DNA of 64,000 bases, taken from Cohaesibacter sp. Its GTDB lineage: Bacteria; Pseudomonadota; Alphaproteobacteria; Rhizobiales; Cohaesibacteraceae. Where the stretch lies: contig JAOAQZ010000019.1 of the NCBI GenBank assembly GCA_025210795.1, positions 62,001 through 126,000 of the forward strand, in the 5' to 3' direction. Position 1 is the stretch's first letter. The number at the start of each line of letters is the position of its first letter. Positions 27,247 to 36,728 of the stretch are shown here, one piece after another. Under the pieces are notes generated by a model, which was not told the origin of the DNA, ran no database searches, and saw only the letters and a program-made list of their open reading frames with translations. Position numbers and translations under genes: made by a program.

Positions 27247-28710
27247 TCAGGCTGCCTTTACCTGATTGAGGAAGCGCGAGACCACTTGCTCGAGCACAGA
27301 TGATTTATCAACGAGTTCTGAGGCGGATGTTTCAACCCGGCCTGAGGCCTTGGTTGCAGTGCCGACCGTGCCGCGCACCCCTTCCACATTTTCTGCCAGC
27401 ACCGCGGTTTGTTCGGCAGCCGAAGAAATAGAGCCGGATATCTCATAAGTTGCCTTGGCTTCTTCATCCACGGCAACAGCCACTGCATCAAGCGATGTTT
27501 CGATTTTGGCGATCACATGTTTGACCTCTTCAATTTCCGTTGCAGCACCAGACGTCATGGTCTGTACCGCGTGGATTTCGGAGGCAATTTCCTCGGACAT
27601 TTTTGAGGTTTGCTCGGCAAGGTTTTTGACTTCGCTTGCCACTACCGCAAATCCGCGTCCGGCATCACCAGCTCTTGCCGCTTCAATCGTTGCATTCAGC
27701 GCCAGCAAATTGGTTTGATCTGCCACATCATTGATGAGATCGGAGATTTTGTTAATGGCATCAGCCCGCTCAACCAGTTTGGAAATGGATTGAACCGCCT
27801 GATCTGCTGTTGTTGTGGCTTGTGTCGTCACGGATTGCGACCCGCTGATTTGTGAGCGAATTTCCTCGATATAGCCGGTCAGGCGCTCGGTTGCCGCTGC
27901 AACATTGGAGACATTGCCAGAGGCATCTTGGGAGGCAAGATTAACCGTCTCGGCCCGGTTTTGAGTTTGCTCTGCCAATTGCGACATATCAGCTGCCGTA
28001 TGATGCAAGGCTTTACTGGAAGAGCGCACAGAGGCGACGATATCCTCTATCTGGTTTTCAAAGTCCTGCGTGCATTCGGCCAGATGAACCTGCCGCTGAC
28101 GCTGCTGCTCTGTTAGCTGTTTTTGCTGCTCCAAAAGGGATGAGGTTTCGTTCTGGGCCTGATCTGCTTGAGACATCGCTTGCTGAATGTTAGAAATGCC
28201 CTTTTTCAAGATAAAGGCCAAGGCCATCAGAACTGTAATCTGAGGGGCTGAAATGACGGTGTGCAGAATAACACGTCCAAAATCTGCCCCCGTTGGGAAT
28301 AAGGCAACAGGAGCAAGAAAGTTAAGCCCCACATGATGCAAGCCAATCATTGCGCCATAAAGAAAGATGGGGCGCCAATCAAACCAGCCAGTTAGAACAG
28401 CCACCGCACCAAAGAAATACATTTGGGTATCAATCTGCCATGGATCGCCCCGCATACCGTAAACCATCAATCCAACAAGAATAGCCATTGCCGCAGCTGA
28501 CGACAGGCGCGTTGGCAGGCGTGGACCGCTGGATACCCATAGCCCGGTTGATATGGCCATGGTGGCAAAAGCAGTCAGCCCAACCCATACCCATTGATCA
28601 CCGCGATAGAGCTCAATCCCTACTGCAATAAAGGCATTAAGCCAGAGGAAACCGAAGAGGAATCTGGCATAGATCCGTTGGAAGAGTTCCAGTTTTTGCA
28701 TTGTGAGCAT
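27247..28710 (-). CDS. Methyl-accepting chemotaxis protein with membrane-embedded sensor region
   Basis: A 487-residue transducer. The first about 190 residues contain about six hydrophobic helices and no large periplasmic domain. Residues 190-240 are a Gln-rich helix, and the rest is the long coiled-coil signalling domain. The hairpin tip reads [23 protein letters not shown], the CheA/CheW contact motif (given here as the family signature), and [21 protein letters not shown] follows. The signal would be sensed within the membrane or by cytoplasmic state. No che genes are adjacent. ATG 28710 has AGGA upstream; an in-frame ATG three codons later is an alternative. Confidence 0.93.
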   Translation of the reverse strand: MLTMQKLELFQRIYARFLFGFLWLNAFIAVGIELYRGDQWVWVGLTAFATMAISTGLWVSSGPRLPTRLSSAAAMAILVGLMVYGMRGDPWQIDTQMYFFGAVAVLTGWFDWRPIFLYGAMIGLHHVGLNFLAPVALFPTGADFGRVILHTVISAPQITVLMALAFILKKGISNIQQAMSQADQAQNETSSLLEQQKQLTEQQRQRQVHLAECTQDFENQIEDIVASVRSSSKALHHTAADMSQLAEQTQNRAETVNLASQDASGNVSNVAAATERLTGYIEEIRSQISGSQSVTTQATTTADQAVQSISKLVERADAINKISDLINDVADQTNLLALNATIEAARAGDAGRGFAVVASEVKNLAEQTSKMSEEIASEIHAVQTMTSGAATEIEEVKHVIAKIETSLDAVAVAVDEEAKATYEISGSISSAAEQTAVLAENVEGVRGTVGTATKASGRVETSASELVDKSSVLEQVVSRFLNQVKAA

Positions 28711-29080
28711 CCAATCCTGAGCCCAATATGCCTAAATGCATATTAGCTCTTGCCCTGATCAGGAATAATTTCACTTACCCTAACGGTAGGAAGCAGGCTT
28801 TAAGAAGCGGTAAACTATCAAAGGGAAAAGCCAAGCAAACCGGCTCTTTCTACTCACTAGTACGTAGCGCTGATGCAAGTTATGGACTGTTTTTTCTAAT
28901 CGCCTTCATTTTTTCACCTCGTGTTTATGGAGGCAAGCTCTCAAATAGGCTGGAAAACATCTCTAAATCTGCAATGAATTGGCCTTATAAAGAGGGCAAG
29001 ACCTCGCATCACGCAGCAAAACGGCTTATAGTCTGCAAAATTTTCTCGGGAATCGGTTACCATTTTTGGAGAATTCTACC
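28711..29080. other. Intergenic region between divergent mcp and Lrp-type regulator
   Basis: 370 bp without a convincing gene. An open frame on the plus strand from 28728 has no family features and overlaps the regulator in another frame. The region should hold both divergent promoters, but no clear promoter or operator could be picked out by eye. Confidence 0.5.
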
Positions 29081-29572
29081 GTGCCGCGCAAAAGCTCAAA
29101 GCTTGATCGAATTGATCTACGCATTCTGGATGAATTGCAGAAAAATGCCCGGATTACTAATAAAGCACTTTCAGAGCGGGTTGGTCTATCTCCCAGCCCT
29201 TGCTTGCAGCGCGTTAAACGGCTTGAAGATATCGGCCTGATTACCGGCTATTTGGGGCTGGTTGATCTCGATCTGTTTTGCCGCCATGTCACGATTATGG
29301 CCACCATTACCATTCGCGACCATGATCACAGCATTTTTTCAACGTTTGAAGAGGCTATTGCCAAACTGCCTGATGTGGTTGAATGCCTCAAATTAAGTGG
29401 CTCTTTTGATTATCTGGTGCGCTTTGTTTGCTCCGATATTCAGCGTTATCACACCGTGACAGAAGATTTGCTTTCTCACGTTGGCGGTAAATTGCAGATT
29501 GCAAGTCATGTGGTTCTGGATCAAACCAAGCAGAATAGAGGTGTGCCGCTCAATGATCTGCTCCATGGTTGA
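29081..29572 (+). CDS. Lrp/AsnC family transcriptional regulator
   Basis: A 163-residue regulator. The N-terminal helix-turn-helix (LDRIDLRILDELQKNARITN, then SERVGLSPSPCLQRVKRLE) is followed by an AsnC ligand-binding domain (RAM). No ATG fits. The GTG at 29081 has TTTGGAG about 9 nt upstream and gives the normal N-terminus; a TTG at 29066 is within the ribosome binding region. It stands alone between mcp and feoA, so its target is not evident. Members usually sense amino acids. Confidence 0.92.
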   Translation: MPRKSSKLDRIDLRILDELQKNARITNKALSERVGLSPSPCLQRVKRLEDIGLITGYLGLVDLDLFCRHVTIMATITIRDHDHSIFSTFEEAIAKLPDVVECLKLSGSFDYLVRFVCSDIQRYHTVTEDLLSHVGGKLQIASHVVLDQTKQNRGVPLNDLLHG

Positions 29573-29689
29573 TATGCCCGCTCCAGCTTCACCTTTCCCT
29601 TGCGGCATCCGTCTTTGAAACCTGACTCTTTTTTTCAGATTTGATTTTGGTCATTCTCACGCGCTTTAAATCTGATTAGTTTTCGAGAT

Positions 29690-29704
29690 TGCAAGTCATT
29701 TTCA
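29690..29704. promoter_or_regulatory. Candidate Fur box upstream of feoA
   Basis: TGCAAGTCATTTTCA matches the TGAnAATnATTnTCA Fur half-site pattern at all but two defined positions and lies about 46 bp before the feoA start. Iron repression of feoABC is the known theme in proteobacteria. Whether Fur, Mur or another iron regulator binds here is inferred. Confidence 0.45.
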
Positions 29705-29750
29705 ATTGCAGACTTTGCTGAAAAGCATCTCGGACCAGGAGTTCACTTCA

Positions 29751-29990
29751 GTGATAACCACATTACGCGATTTAGCCGTCGGCGATCAGGGCCGGGTTAC
29801 CGGTCTGGATGTTGCCAATTGCGCCCATCGGGAGAAATTGATGTCCATGGGACTGACGCGCGGTGCCCATCTGACTGTCAAGCGTGTGGCTCCTCTGGGT
29901 GACCCGGTCGAGATTCGCTTGCGCGGATTTGCCCTTACCCTGCGCCGAGCCGATGCCCACGGCATCAAAATTGAAAAACTCGGCGATTGA
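29751..29990 (+). CDS. feoA: Ferrous iron transport protein A
   Basis: A 79-residue SH3-like protein of normal FeoA size. LMSMGLTRGAHLTVKRVAPL and GDPVEIRLRGFALTLRR are family motifs. The GTG at 29751 has AGGAG about 9 nt upstream, while a TTG at 29706 would add 15 unconserved residues and has no ribosome binding site. The protein is thought to bind or regulate FeoB at the membrane. feoB starts 9 nt after its stop. Confidence 0.93.
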   Translation: MITTLRDLAVGDQGRVTGLDVANCAHREKLMSMGLTRGAHLTVKRVAPLGDPVEIRLRGFALTLRRADAHGIKIEKLGD

Positions 29991-29999
29991 TCCGGTTTC

Positions 30000-32342
30000 A
30001 TGTCCAACAGCCCAAAGCCTTTGCATTATATTGCCGTTGCGGGAAACCCCAATTGCGGCAAGACCACCCTGTTCAATGCCTTGACCGGCGACCGCCAGAA
30101 GGTTGGCAATTGGTCCGGGGTGACGGTTGATCGCAAAGAGGGCAGCTATGATTATAATGGCCAGAGCTATGTTCTGGTGGATTTGCCCGGCACCTATTCC
30201 CTCTCCATTACCGATGCGACCGCGCTTGATGAGACCATAGCCCGCTCTTACATCCTGTCGGGAAAAGCAGATATTGTGGTCAATGTGGTTGATGCCTCCA
30301 ACCTTGAGCGCAATCTCTATCTCACCACACAATTGCTGGAAATGGGCGTGCCTATGATGCTGGTCCTGACCATGATGGACACAGCACAAAACCGGGGTAT
30401 GAGCATTGACAGCAATCAGTTGCAATCAGAGCTTGGCATTCCGGTCATTACCCTGCCGCACGGGGTGAAAGACAATCTTGATTTTTTAAAGGCGGCCATT
30501 GCCGAGGCCTGCAGCACTCATCCGGTAAGCCATGTAGATTTGCCCTATGCGGATGGTGTGCGCACAGCTATTGCCCAGCTGGAGCCGATCCTCTCCCCCA
30601 TTGCCAAGGCCAATAATGTCCCCACGCACTGGCTTGCCATCAAGGCCCTGTCGGAAGATAGTGAGGCACTCTCCTATCTTGACGCGAAGGCACAGCAAGC
30701 GCTCGACGATAGTCTTGGCCAAATCCAGCGCACAGAAGGGGATGATGCAGATTTGCTCATTGCCGATGGCCGCTATTCCTTTGCCAATATGCTGGCCGCC
30801 CGGACCATCAGCTATAAAGGGCGCATCTCCAAAAGCTGGACAGAGCATATTGATGCACTGGTTCTCAATCGTCTTGCAGGCATTCCGATCTTTTTGGGCA
30901 TCATGTATTTGATGTTCTTGTTCACCATCAATCTGGCCGGTGTCTTTATCGACTTTTTTGATCAGGCCGCCGGTGCCCTATTGGTGGATGGGCCTGCCCT
31001 GTGGCTTGCCAACCAATCCATGCCAGACTGGTTCATCGCACTTGTACCCAAGGGCATTGGGGTGGGCATCCAGACCGTTGCGACCTTTATTCCCGTTGTC
31101 GCTTTTCTCTTCTTCTTCCTCACCATTTTGGAAGATAGCGGTTATATGTCCCGTGCAGCCTTTGTGATGGACCGGGCCATGTCAGCACTTGGCCTGCCGG
31201 GCAAGAGCTTTGTGCCCATGCTTCTGGGCTTTGGCTGTACCGTGCCTGCCGTCATGGCAACCCGCACACTTGAGAAGAAGCGCGACCGGCTGATCACCGC
31301 GCTGATGGCCCCTTTCATGTCCTGCGGGGCCCGCCTGCCGGTTTATGCTCTATTTGCCGCCGCTTTCTTTCCCGATAGCGGGCAGAATATTGTCTTTCTC
31401 CTTTACGGCATTGGCATCCTTTTTGCCATTTTTACCGGTCTCGTGCTCAAGCTTACCTTGTTTCAGGGTGAGGCACTGCCCTTTATCATGGAGCTGCCTC
31501 CCTACCACCTACCCGATTTTCGCTCCGTTGTCTCGCGCACGTGGGACCGGGTCAAAACCTTCCTTTTGGAAGCGGGACAAGTCATTGTCATTATTGTGCT
31601 GGCGCTTAGCTTTTTAAACTCCATCTCCTTTGATGGCAGCTTTGGCCACGAGAATAGCGACAAATCCGTTCTTGCCAATATCGGCAAGGGGCTAACGCCT
31701 ATTGTTGAGCCCATGGGGCTGGATGAAGACAATTGGCCCGCGACCGTGGGGCTGTTTACCGGCATCTTTGCCAAGGAAGCTGTCGTTGGGACGCTCAATT
31801 CCCTTTATGCCGGACTGGATGCATCTTCCAAGACCGAGGAAGAAGAGGCCTTTGATCTGTCCGCCCAGCTCCTTGCGGCCACTCAGACAATCGAGCAGAA
31901 TTTTGCCGATATGCTGGGCAGCCTTGCCGACCCGTTGGGCCTTGATATCGGGGATATTTCCTCACATGAGGCCGCAGCCAGTGAGCAGGAGGTTGAGCAC
32001 AGCACCTTTGGGGCCATGGTGTCGCGCTTTGATGGGCAAATCGGGGCCTTTGCCTATTTGCTGATGATCCTGCTTTACACCCCCTGCGTTGCCGCCCTTG
32101 CCGCTCTTAGCCGCGAGGTGGGACGTCAGTGGGCACTGTTTTCGCTCCTCTGGACCACAGCTCTTGCCTATGGCACCTCTGTTCTTGTCTATCAGGCTGG
32201 CACCTTTGCCTTACATCCGATGCAATCGGGCCTATGGATTGGCGGCATTGTGCTGTCTTGCCTTCTCACCCTTTTTGGCCTGTATCAGGCAGGCCGTAAC
32301 CCTCGTGATCTGGAAGCTGCCCAGTCCAGCCCTGCGGAGTGA
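30000..32342 (+). CDS. feoB: Ferrous iron transporter B
   Basis: A 780-residue inner membrane iron(II) transporter. The N-terminal G-protein domain has G1 AGNPNCGKTTLFNALTG, G3 DLPGTYSL, and a G4 that reads TMMDTA, close to the usual TxxD. A helical GDI spacer follows, then about eleven membrane segments with two Gate motifs (GFGCTVPAVMATRTL and GIFAKEAVVGTLN). It is of standard length, lies between feoA and a FeoC-like gene, and imports Fe2+ under anoxic or low-iron conditions. Confidence 0.97.
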   Translation: MSNSPKPLHYIAVAGNPNCGKTTLFNALTGDRQKVGNWSGVTVDRKEGSYDYNGQSYVLVDLPGTYSLSITDATALDETIARSYILSGKADIVVNVVDASNLERNLYLTTQLLEMGVPMMLVLTMMDTAQNRGMSIDSNQLQSELGIPVITLPHGVKDNLDFLKAAIAEACSTHPVSHVDLPYADGVRTAIAQLEPILSPIAKANNVPTHWLAIKALSEDSEALSYLDAKAQQALDDSLGQIQRTEGDDADLLIADGRYSFANMLAARTISYKGRISKSWTEHIDALVLNRLAGIPIFLGIMYLMFLFTINLAGVFIDFFDQAAGALLVDGPALWLANQSMPDWFIALVPKGIGVGIQTVATFIPVVAFLFFFLTILEDSGYMSRAAFVMDRAMSALGLPGKSFVPMLLGFGCTVPAVMATRTLEKKRDRLITALMAPFMSCGARLPVYALFAAAFFPDSGQNIVFLLYGIGILFAIFTGLVLKLTLFQGEALPFIMELPPYHLPDFRSVVSRTWDRVKTFLLEAGQVIVIIVLALSFLNSISFDGSFGHENSDKSVLANIGKGLTPIVEPMGLDEDNWPATVGLFTGIFAKEAVVGTLNSLYAGLDASSKTEEEEAFDLSAQLLAATQTIEQNFADMLGSLADPLGLDIGDISSHEAAASEQEVEHSTFGAMVSRFDGQIGAFAYLLMILLYTPCVAALAALSREVGRQWALFSLLWTTALAYGTSVLVYQAGTFALHPMQSGLWIGGIVLSCLLTLFGLYQAGRNPRDLEAAQSSPAE

Positions 32343-32346
32343 CGCC

Positions 32347-32577
32347 ATGATCTTACGTGATTTGATGTCTTATATCACCATGCGAAAGCGGGTCAGTCTT
32401 GAAGAGATTGCCCTTCATTTTGCTGCCGACCCATTGGCCATACGGGGCATGCTGGAGAAATTGGAGACCAAGGGGAAGGTGCGCTCCTTGCCGGTTGCAG
32501 AATGCTCATCCAATTGCTGCCTGTGCGACATAGACAAATGCGCCCCGTCAATCTGGGAGCCTGTTCCCAAGGCCTAG
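32347..32577 (+). CDS. feoC: FeoC-like winged helix protein with cysteine cluster
   Basis: A 76-residue protein. A winged helix (ILRDLMSYITMRKRVSLEEI, then FAADPLAIRGMLEKLETKGKV) is followed by four cysteines in CSSNCCLCDIDKC. FeoC proteins carry such cysteines in the wing, where they can bind an oxygen-sensitive iron-sulfur cluster. The gene starts 4 nt after the feoB stop. It may protect FeoB from proteolysis or act as a regulator. The symbol is given on family resemblance and position. Confidence 0.85.
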   Translation: MILRDLMSYITMRKRVSLEEIALHFAADPLAIRGMLEKLETKGKVRSLPVAECSSNCCLCDIDKCAPSIWEPVPKA

Positions 32578-32605
32578 GGTCAGGACTCCAATCACTTCCG
32601 CCTGA

Positions 32606-33262
32606 TCAGAGACAATCGGGCCTGATGTCCTGCCCGCTTTCCCAATCCAGCACTTTAAGCTCTGGCCAAAGCCTGATCATGCGGGCCGCTTTTTCGCGAT
32701 AGTGACGCACATTGCTAGGAAGAGCCTTACAGGGGCGAATGGTTAGCGAGAAAATATCCTCCAGCCCGAAGGGGGCTGCATAGGAGAGGCTCTCATCCTC
32801 TTCAAGCCGCACAGCAACCGCATGGGTGGTGCACATATAATAATTGAGGCTGTCATCCGTATGTTTCAGTTTGGGATAAGGATGGCCAAACCGCTCCTCA
32901 TACCATAGATGCACGCGGGCCTGATTGCGCACTTCCAGACGGCCTTGAAAGTGTGGCAATGCAGCATCGACCCGTTTGATAATCTTGTCTTCTGCTTCAT
33001 AAGATAGATCGTGATCATCAAAATAGGCGATATCAAAATCCTTGATGCCATGGCCTTGGGGCTTGCCGGTCAGGCAGTTCCAGACCGTTTGATAGATTGC
33101 GCCAGAGACAAGACGCCAATCTGGCAGGTTCAGATCCCGCAAGGTGGTCAGAATCTCCATCAGATCCGGGTCTTCCAAAACAAATCGCGTGAGCAGAAAT
33201 CCGCACTCGTCTTCCTGCAATGTATTTTGGGGATTTTTTGCAACCAGATTTGGCGATTCCAT
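32606..33262 (-). CDS. Nucleotidyltransferase family protein (DUF925-type)
   Basis: A 218-residue soluble protein of the NTP_transf_6 (formerly DUF925) family. The core LVSGAIYQTVWNCLTG, then IKDFDIAYFDDHDLSYEAED, carries the DxD metal-binding pattern of the polymerase-beta nucleotidyltransferase fold. The C-terminal part is also conserved (YAAPFGLEDIFSLTIRP). Biological substrates for this family are not known. It is convergent with feoC, with 28 bp between stops. Confidence 0.85.
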   Translation of the reverse strand: MESPNLVAKNPQNTLQEDECGFLLTRFVLEDPDLMEILTTLRDLNLPDWRLVSGAIYQTVWNCLTGKPQGHGIKDFDIAYFDDHDLSYEAEDKIIKRVDAALPHFQGRLEVRNQARVHLWYEERFGHPYPKLKHTDDSLNYYMCTTHAVAVRLEEDESLSYAAPFGLEDIFSLTIRPCKALPSNVRHYREKAARMIRLWPELKVLDWESGQDIRPDCL

Positions 33263-33395
33263 GATAAGACCTTCACTCAGATCGCAGATTGTAATTTGAT
33301 GGCTACGGCGATTATAGTAAGGCTAAAGAACCTAAAGCTTTTCAAACAAATTAAAAAGAGGCGTTACTACGCAATAATTCAATAAGGCAAAATAT

Positions 33396-34160
33396 ATGGG
33401 AATTGATTGGCTGAACATTGCTGAGAAGTGTTTTGAAATCTCAGAGCAGAAAAATTTACACGTTGCAGACCTAGCTAACTTGGCGGTTCAGAATAGATTA
33501 TCCGCACCTGAATATGATCAGGAAGTTCTCAAGTCCGGCTTCAGTTCCGCTCTTAGTCGCAATGTTAGTTCAAAACACCCTCGCTTTAGAAAAGTCTCAA
33601 CTGGCAAAAAGAATGCAAAAGGCAAAACACAATATAAACGTGGAGTTTATAGTCTAAAAAAAATAAAAACTAGTCTTGCTGATCCTCAGCTGATCGAAGA
33701 TCAGCAGACAACAAATAAGGACTTTATCGGAAAAGCTGGTGAATTCTCTGTAATGGCAGAGTTACTTTTTCGAGGATTTAATGCTTCGTTTATGACCGTC
33801 GACGATGGAATAGACGTTGTAGCTTCAAAGGACGGACACTATTTCCATATTCAAGTTAAAACTTCTACACAGCGATCAAATGGAAGTTTTCAATGTACGA
33901 TTAGGAAAAATTCATTCAACAAACACGACAATAGAAATACATTTTACGTTCTAGTACTTAGATATTTCAAAAAGCATCAACCCTATCTCGATTATGTAAT
34001 TCTATCATCCAGCCAAATTGATAATTTTGTTTCAAATGGAACGATTAATTCTAACAATACTATTAGTTTCAATATGCATTTTGAAAAAGACAAACTGCTA
34101 CTTGGTCGCTTGCGGACAGATCTCTCATTTTTCCTTAATCGTTTCGACAGGATAAAGTAG
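33396..34160 (+). CDS. HARE-HTH plus PD-(D/E)XK nuclease-like protein, probably horizontally acquired
   Basis: A 254-residue protein. Residues 1-90 resemble a HARE-HTH winged helix (WLNIAEKCFEISEQKNLHVA, then ALSRNVSSKHPRFRKV and a terminal YKRGVYSL). Residues 110-200 have a PD-(D/E)XK nuclease core: GKAGEFSVMAELL, DDGIDVVA and HIQVKTS. HARE domains are known to be fused to restriction endonucleases and to bind DNA, perhaps modified DNA. The gene is clearly AT-richer than its neighbours and uses many AAA, ATT and AAT codons, which suggests transfer. No methyltransferase or partner gene is adjacent. A defence role is inference. Confidence 0.75.
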   Translation: MGIDWLNIAEKCFEISEQKNLHVADLANLAVQNRLSAPEYDQEVLKSGFSSALSRNVSSKHPRFRKVSTGKKNAKGKTQYKRGVYSLKKIKTSLADPQLIEDQQTTNKDFIGKAGEFSVMAELLFRGFNASFMTVDDGIDVVASKDGHYFHIQVKTSTQRSNGSFQCTIRKNSFNKHDNRNTFYVLVLRYFKKHQPYLDYVILSSSQIDNFVSNGTINSNNTISFNMHFEKDKLLLGRLRTDLSFFLNRFDRIK

Positions 34161-34238
34161 AGCAATTGCTCCTCAACTATCTTTGCGCATGCCCATAATA
34201 GCTCTGTTTTAATTTGCCTCTCTGGCTTACCCCAAAGC

Positions 34239-34273
34239 AAAAGAGCACGGCCCGCAAGGGCCATGCTCTTTTT
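34239..34273 (-). terminator. Intrinsic terminator after pheT
   Basis: On the minus strand AAAAAGAGCATGGCCC pairs with GGGCCGTGCTCTTTT (one G-U pair) around a 4-nt loop. It starts about 38 bp after the pheT stop at 34311. Confidence 0.85.
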
Positions 34274-34310
34274 GTGTGAGACGATTTAGTCAGGCCGGGA
34301 AATCCAGCGA

Positions 34311-36728
34311 CTAACCGCGAAGCTCGCCCCCTGTTGCCTTGGCAACAGCTGCGACCACTTTTTGGGAAATCGCTTCGATATCCTCATCCGTCAAGGTCTT
34401 GTCTTTGGGCTGCAGGGTTACCTCAAAGGCGACCGATTTCTTGCCCGCTTCCATATGCTCGCCTTCATAAACATCAAACAGGTTGACCCCTGTAATCAGC
34501 TTTTTGTCAGCGCCATTGGCTGCGCGCAGAATTGTTGCAGCAGTCACATCCTGATCCACCACAAAGGCAAAGTCGCGGCGCAGTGGCTGCAAATCAGACA
34601 GAACCAAAGCCGGTTTGGACTTGGTTGCCTTTTTCTTTGGCGCAGGGATGGCTTCGATGGTGATTTCAAAGGCGCAAATCGGCCCGTCCACTTTAAGCTG
34701 ATCCAGAATTTTTGGATGCAGCTCACCAAAGGTGCCAATCACATTTTTGGGGCCGAGCTGGATTTTACCCGAGCGGCCCGGATGATACCAATCAGGCCCA
34801 CCAGAGACGATTTGCAGCTTGGAGCTATCCATGCCCATGGCTTCCAGAGCGGCCATGGCATCGGCGCGCACGTCAAACACATCTGCAGGCTTTGCCGCAT
34901 CGCGCCAATGGCGTCCAGCGCCTGCAATCTGGGCTGCCCCCCGGCGAATGCCGGTTGCATGGGTGAATTGCTCCTCGGGCTTGTCGCCCAGGAAAATCTG
35001 TCCCACTTCAAACAGGGCCAGATCATTAAAGCCGCGATCCACATTGCGCTGGGCTGCCTGCAACAGGCCCGGCAACAAGCTTGGACGCATGTCAGACAGA
35101 TCAGCCGAGATCGGGTTGATCAAGGTCAGCTCCGGCTTGCCACCACCGAACAGTTCTGCATGGCTGCGCTCGGTAAAGGACCAAGTCACCGCTTCCACCA
35201 TGCCGCGGGCTGCAAGAGAGCGGCGGGCATTGCGAATGCGGATCTGGCGTGGGGTCAGGGATGGCTTGGTGACAGCATTAAGGCGCGGCAAGGCCACAGG
35301 CTTTACCTGATCCACACCGATCACACGGGCCACCTCTTCCACGATATCCGCTTTGCCATGGATATCGGGGCGGAAGGACGGCACTGCCACACGAACATCA
35401 TCGCCCGCACCAGAAATCCAGAAGCCAAGACGGGTAAGAACTGTCTTGATTTCAATGTCGGATGTCTCCAGCCCGACAAGGCGCTTAACCTCGGACATCG
35501 GGAATTCAATGATCTTGTCTTCAACCGGTGCTTCGCCAGCAATGACGATGTTGGATGGCTCACCGCCACACAGATCAAGCACCATCTGAACAGCGGCATA
35601 TTGACCGGGCACCACAAAGGCCGGATCAACCGTGCGCTCAAAGCGGTAGCGGGCATCGGACTGGATACCAAGCGTGCGACCGGATTTGGCAATGCGAATC
35701 GGATCAAACCAGGCGCATTCCACAAAAACGTTGGTAGTCTCTGGCTGGGAGCCAGTGCTTGCGCCGCCCATGATACCGCCAAAGCCGATTGCACCGCTGT
35801 CATCGGCGATCACGCAGACATCAGTTGGTACATCATAATCTTTATCGTCAAGGGCGACCAGTTTCTCGCCTTCGCGGCCCATGCGCACATGAATATCGCC
35901 GGTCAGTTTATCGGCATCATAAACATGGAGCGGGCGACCGCGGTCATAAGAAATATAGTTGGTAATATCGACCAGCGCATTGATGGGGCGCAGGCCAATC
36001 GCACGCAGGCGGGCTTGCATCCAATCAGGGCTTGGGCCGTTTTTAACACCCTTGATATAGACACCGGTAAAGATCGGACAGGGACTGGTATCCCCGTCTT
36101 CAAATTTCAGCTCGACGCCGACCGGGCTGTCAAACGTGCCTGCAATGGCCGCAGGTGTCTTTTCTTTCAAAGTGCCAAGACCGGCACCGGCCAGATCGCG
36201 GGCCACGCCATAAACGCCCAGTGCATCACCACGGTTTGGCGTGATGGCGATATCGATCACCGGATCATCCAGCCCCAGAATAGGCGCAAATGGCTCACCG
36301 ATTGGCGCGTCTTCCGGCAATTCCATGATGCCATTATGCTCGTCCGAGAGGCCCATTTCGCGCTCGGAGCACATCATGCCGTTGGATTCGACACCGCGAA
36401 TTTTGGTTGGCTTTAGTTTCATGCCATTGGTTGGAATGACAGATCCATTTTGCGCCAAAACAACCTTAAGGCCAGCGCGGGCATTAGGGGCACCGCAGAC
36501 AATTTGCAGTACTTCAGAGCCGGTATTGACCTTGCAAACACGCAGGCGATCAGCATCAGGATGCTGCTCGGCCTCTTCCACATAGGCAACAGTGAAATCC
36601 TTGAGGATTTCGGCCTGATCAATCACCTCTTCAACCTCAAGGCCGATGATGGTGAGCTTTTCGAGAATTTCCTCAAGGCTTGCGTCAGTCTCAAGATAAT
36701 CCTTCAGCCAGGACAGGGTAAATTTCAT
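34311..36728 (-). CDS. pheT: Phenylalanyl-tRNA synthetase beta subunit
   Basis: An 805-residue PheT of normal bacterial length. The N-terminal [12 protein letters not shown], the tRNA-binding EMAP-like domain (about 40-150), B3/B4 editing domain, B5 and the C-terminal ferredoxin-fold anticodon-binding domain ([16 protein letters not shown]) can all be followed. With PheS it forms the (alpha-beta)2 enzyme that charges tRNA-Phe and edits Tyr. The start overlaps the pheS stop by 4 nt (ATGA), so production is coupled. Confidence 0.98.
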   Translation of the reverse strand: MKFTLSWLKDYLETDASLEEILEKLTIIGLEVEEVIDQAEILKDFTVAYVEEAEQHPDADRLRVCKVNTGSEVLQIVCGAPNARAGLKVVLAQNGSVIPTNGMKLKPTKIRGVESNGMMCSEREMGLSDEHNGIMELPEDAPIGEPFAPILGLDDPVIDIAITPNRGDALGVYGVARDLAGAGLGTLKEKTPAAIAGTFDSPVGVELKFEDGDTSPCPIFTGVYIKGVKNGPSPDWMQARLRAIGLRPINALVDITNYISYDRGRPLHVYDADKLTGDIHVRMGREGEKLVALDDKDYDVPTDVCVIADDSGAIGFGGIMGGASTGSQPETTNVFVECAWFDPIRIAKSGRTLGIQSDARYRFERTVDPAFVVPGQYAAVQMVLDLCGGEPSNIVIAGEAPVEDKIIEFPMSEVKRLVGLETSDIEIKTVLTRLGFWISGAGDDVRVAVPSFRPDIHGKADIVEEVARVIGVDQVKPVALPRLNAVTKPSLTPRQIRIRNARRSLAARGMVEAVTWSFTERSHAELFGGGKPELTLINPISADLSDMRPSLLPGLLQAAQRNVDRGFNDLALFEVGQIFLGDKPEEQFTHATGIRRGAAQIAGAGRHWRDAAKPADVFDVRADAMAALEAMGMDSSKLQIVSGGPDWYHPGRSGKIQLGPKNVIGTFGELHPKILDQLKVDGPICAFEITIEAIPAPKKKATKSKPALVLSDLQPLRRDFAFVVDQDVTAATILRAANGADKKLITGVNLFDVYEGEHMEAGKKSVAFEVTLQPKDKTLTDEDIEAISQKVVAAVAKATGGELRG

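Noticed and set aside
28728..29240. A 170-codon plus-strand open frame before the Lrp-type gene
   Set aside because: It overlaps the regulator in another frame and its translation shows no family features.
34362..36416. A 684-codon plus-strand open frame opposite pheT
   Set aside because: It lies fully antisense to a certain pheT gene and its translation has no recognisable family; it is a coding shadow.
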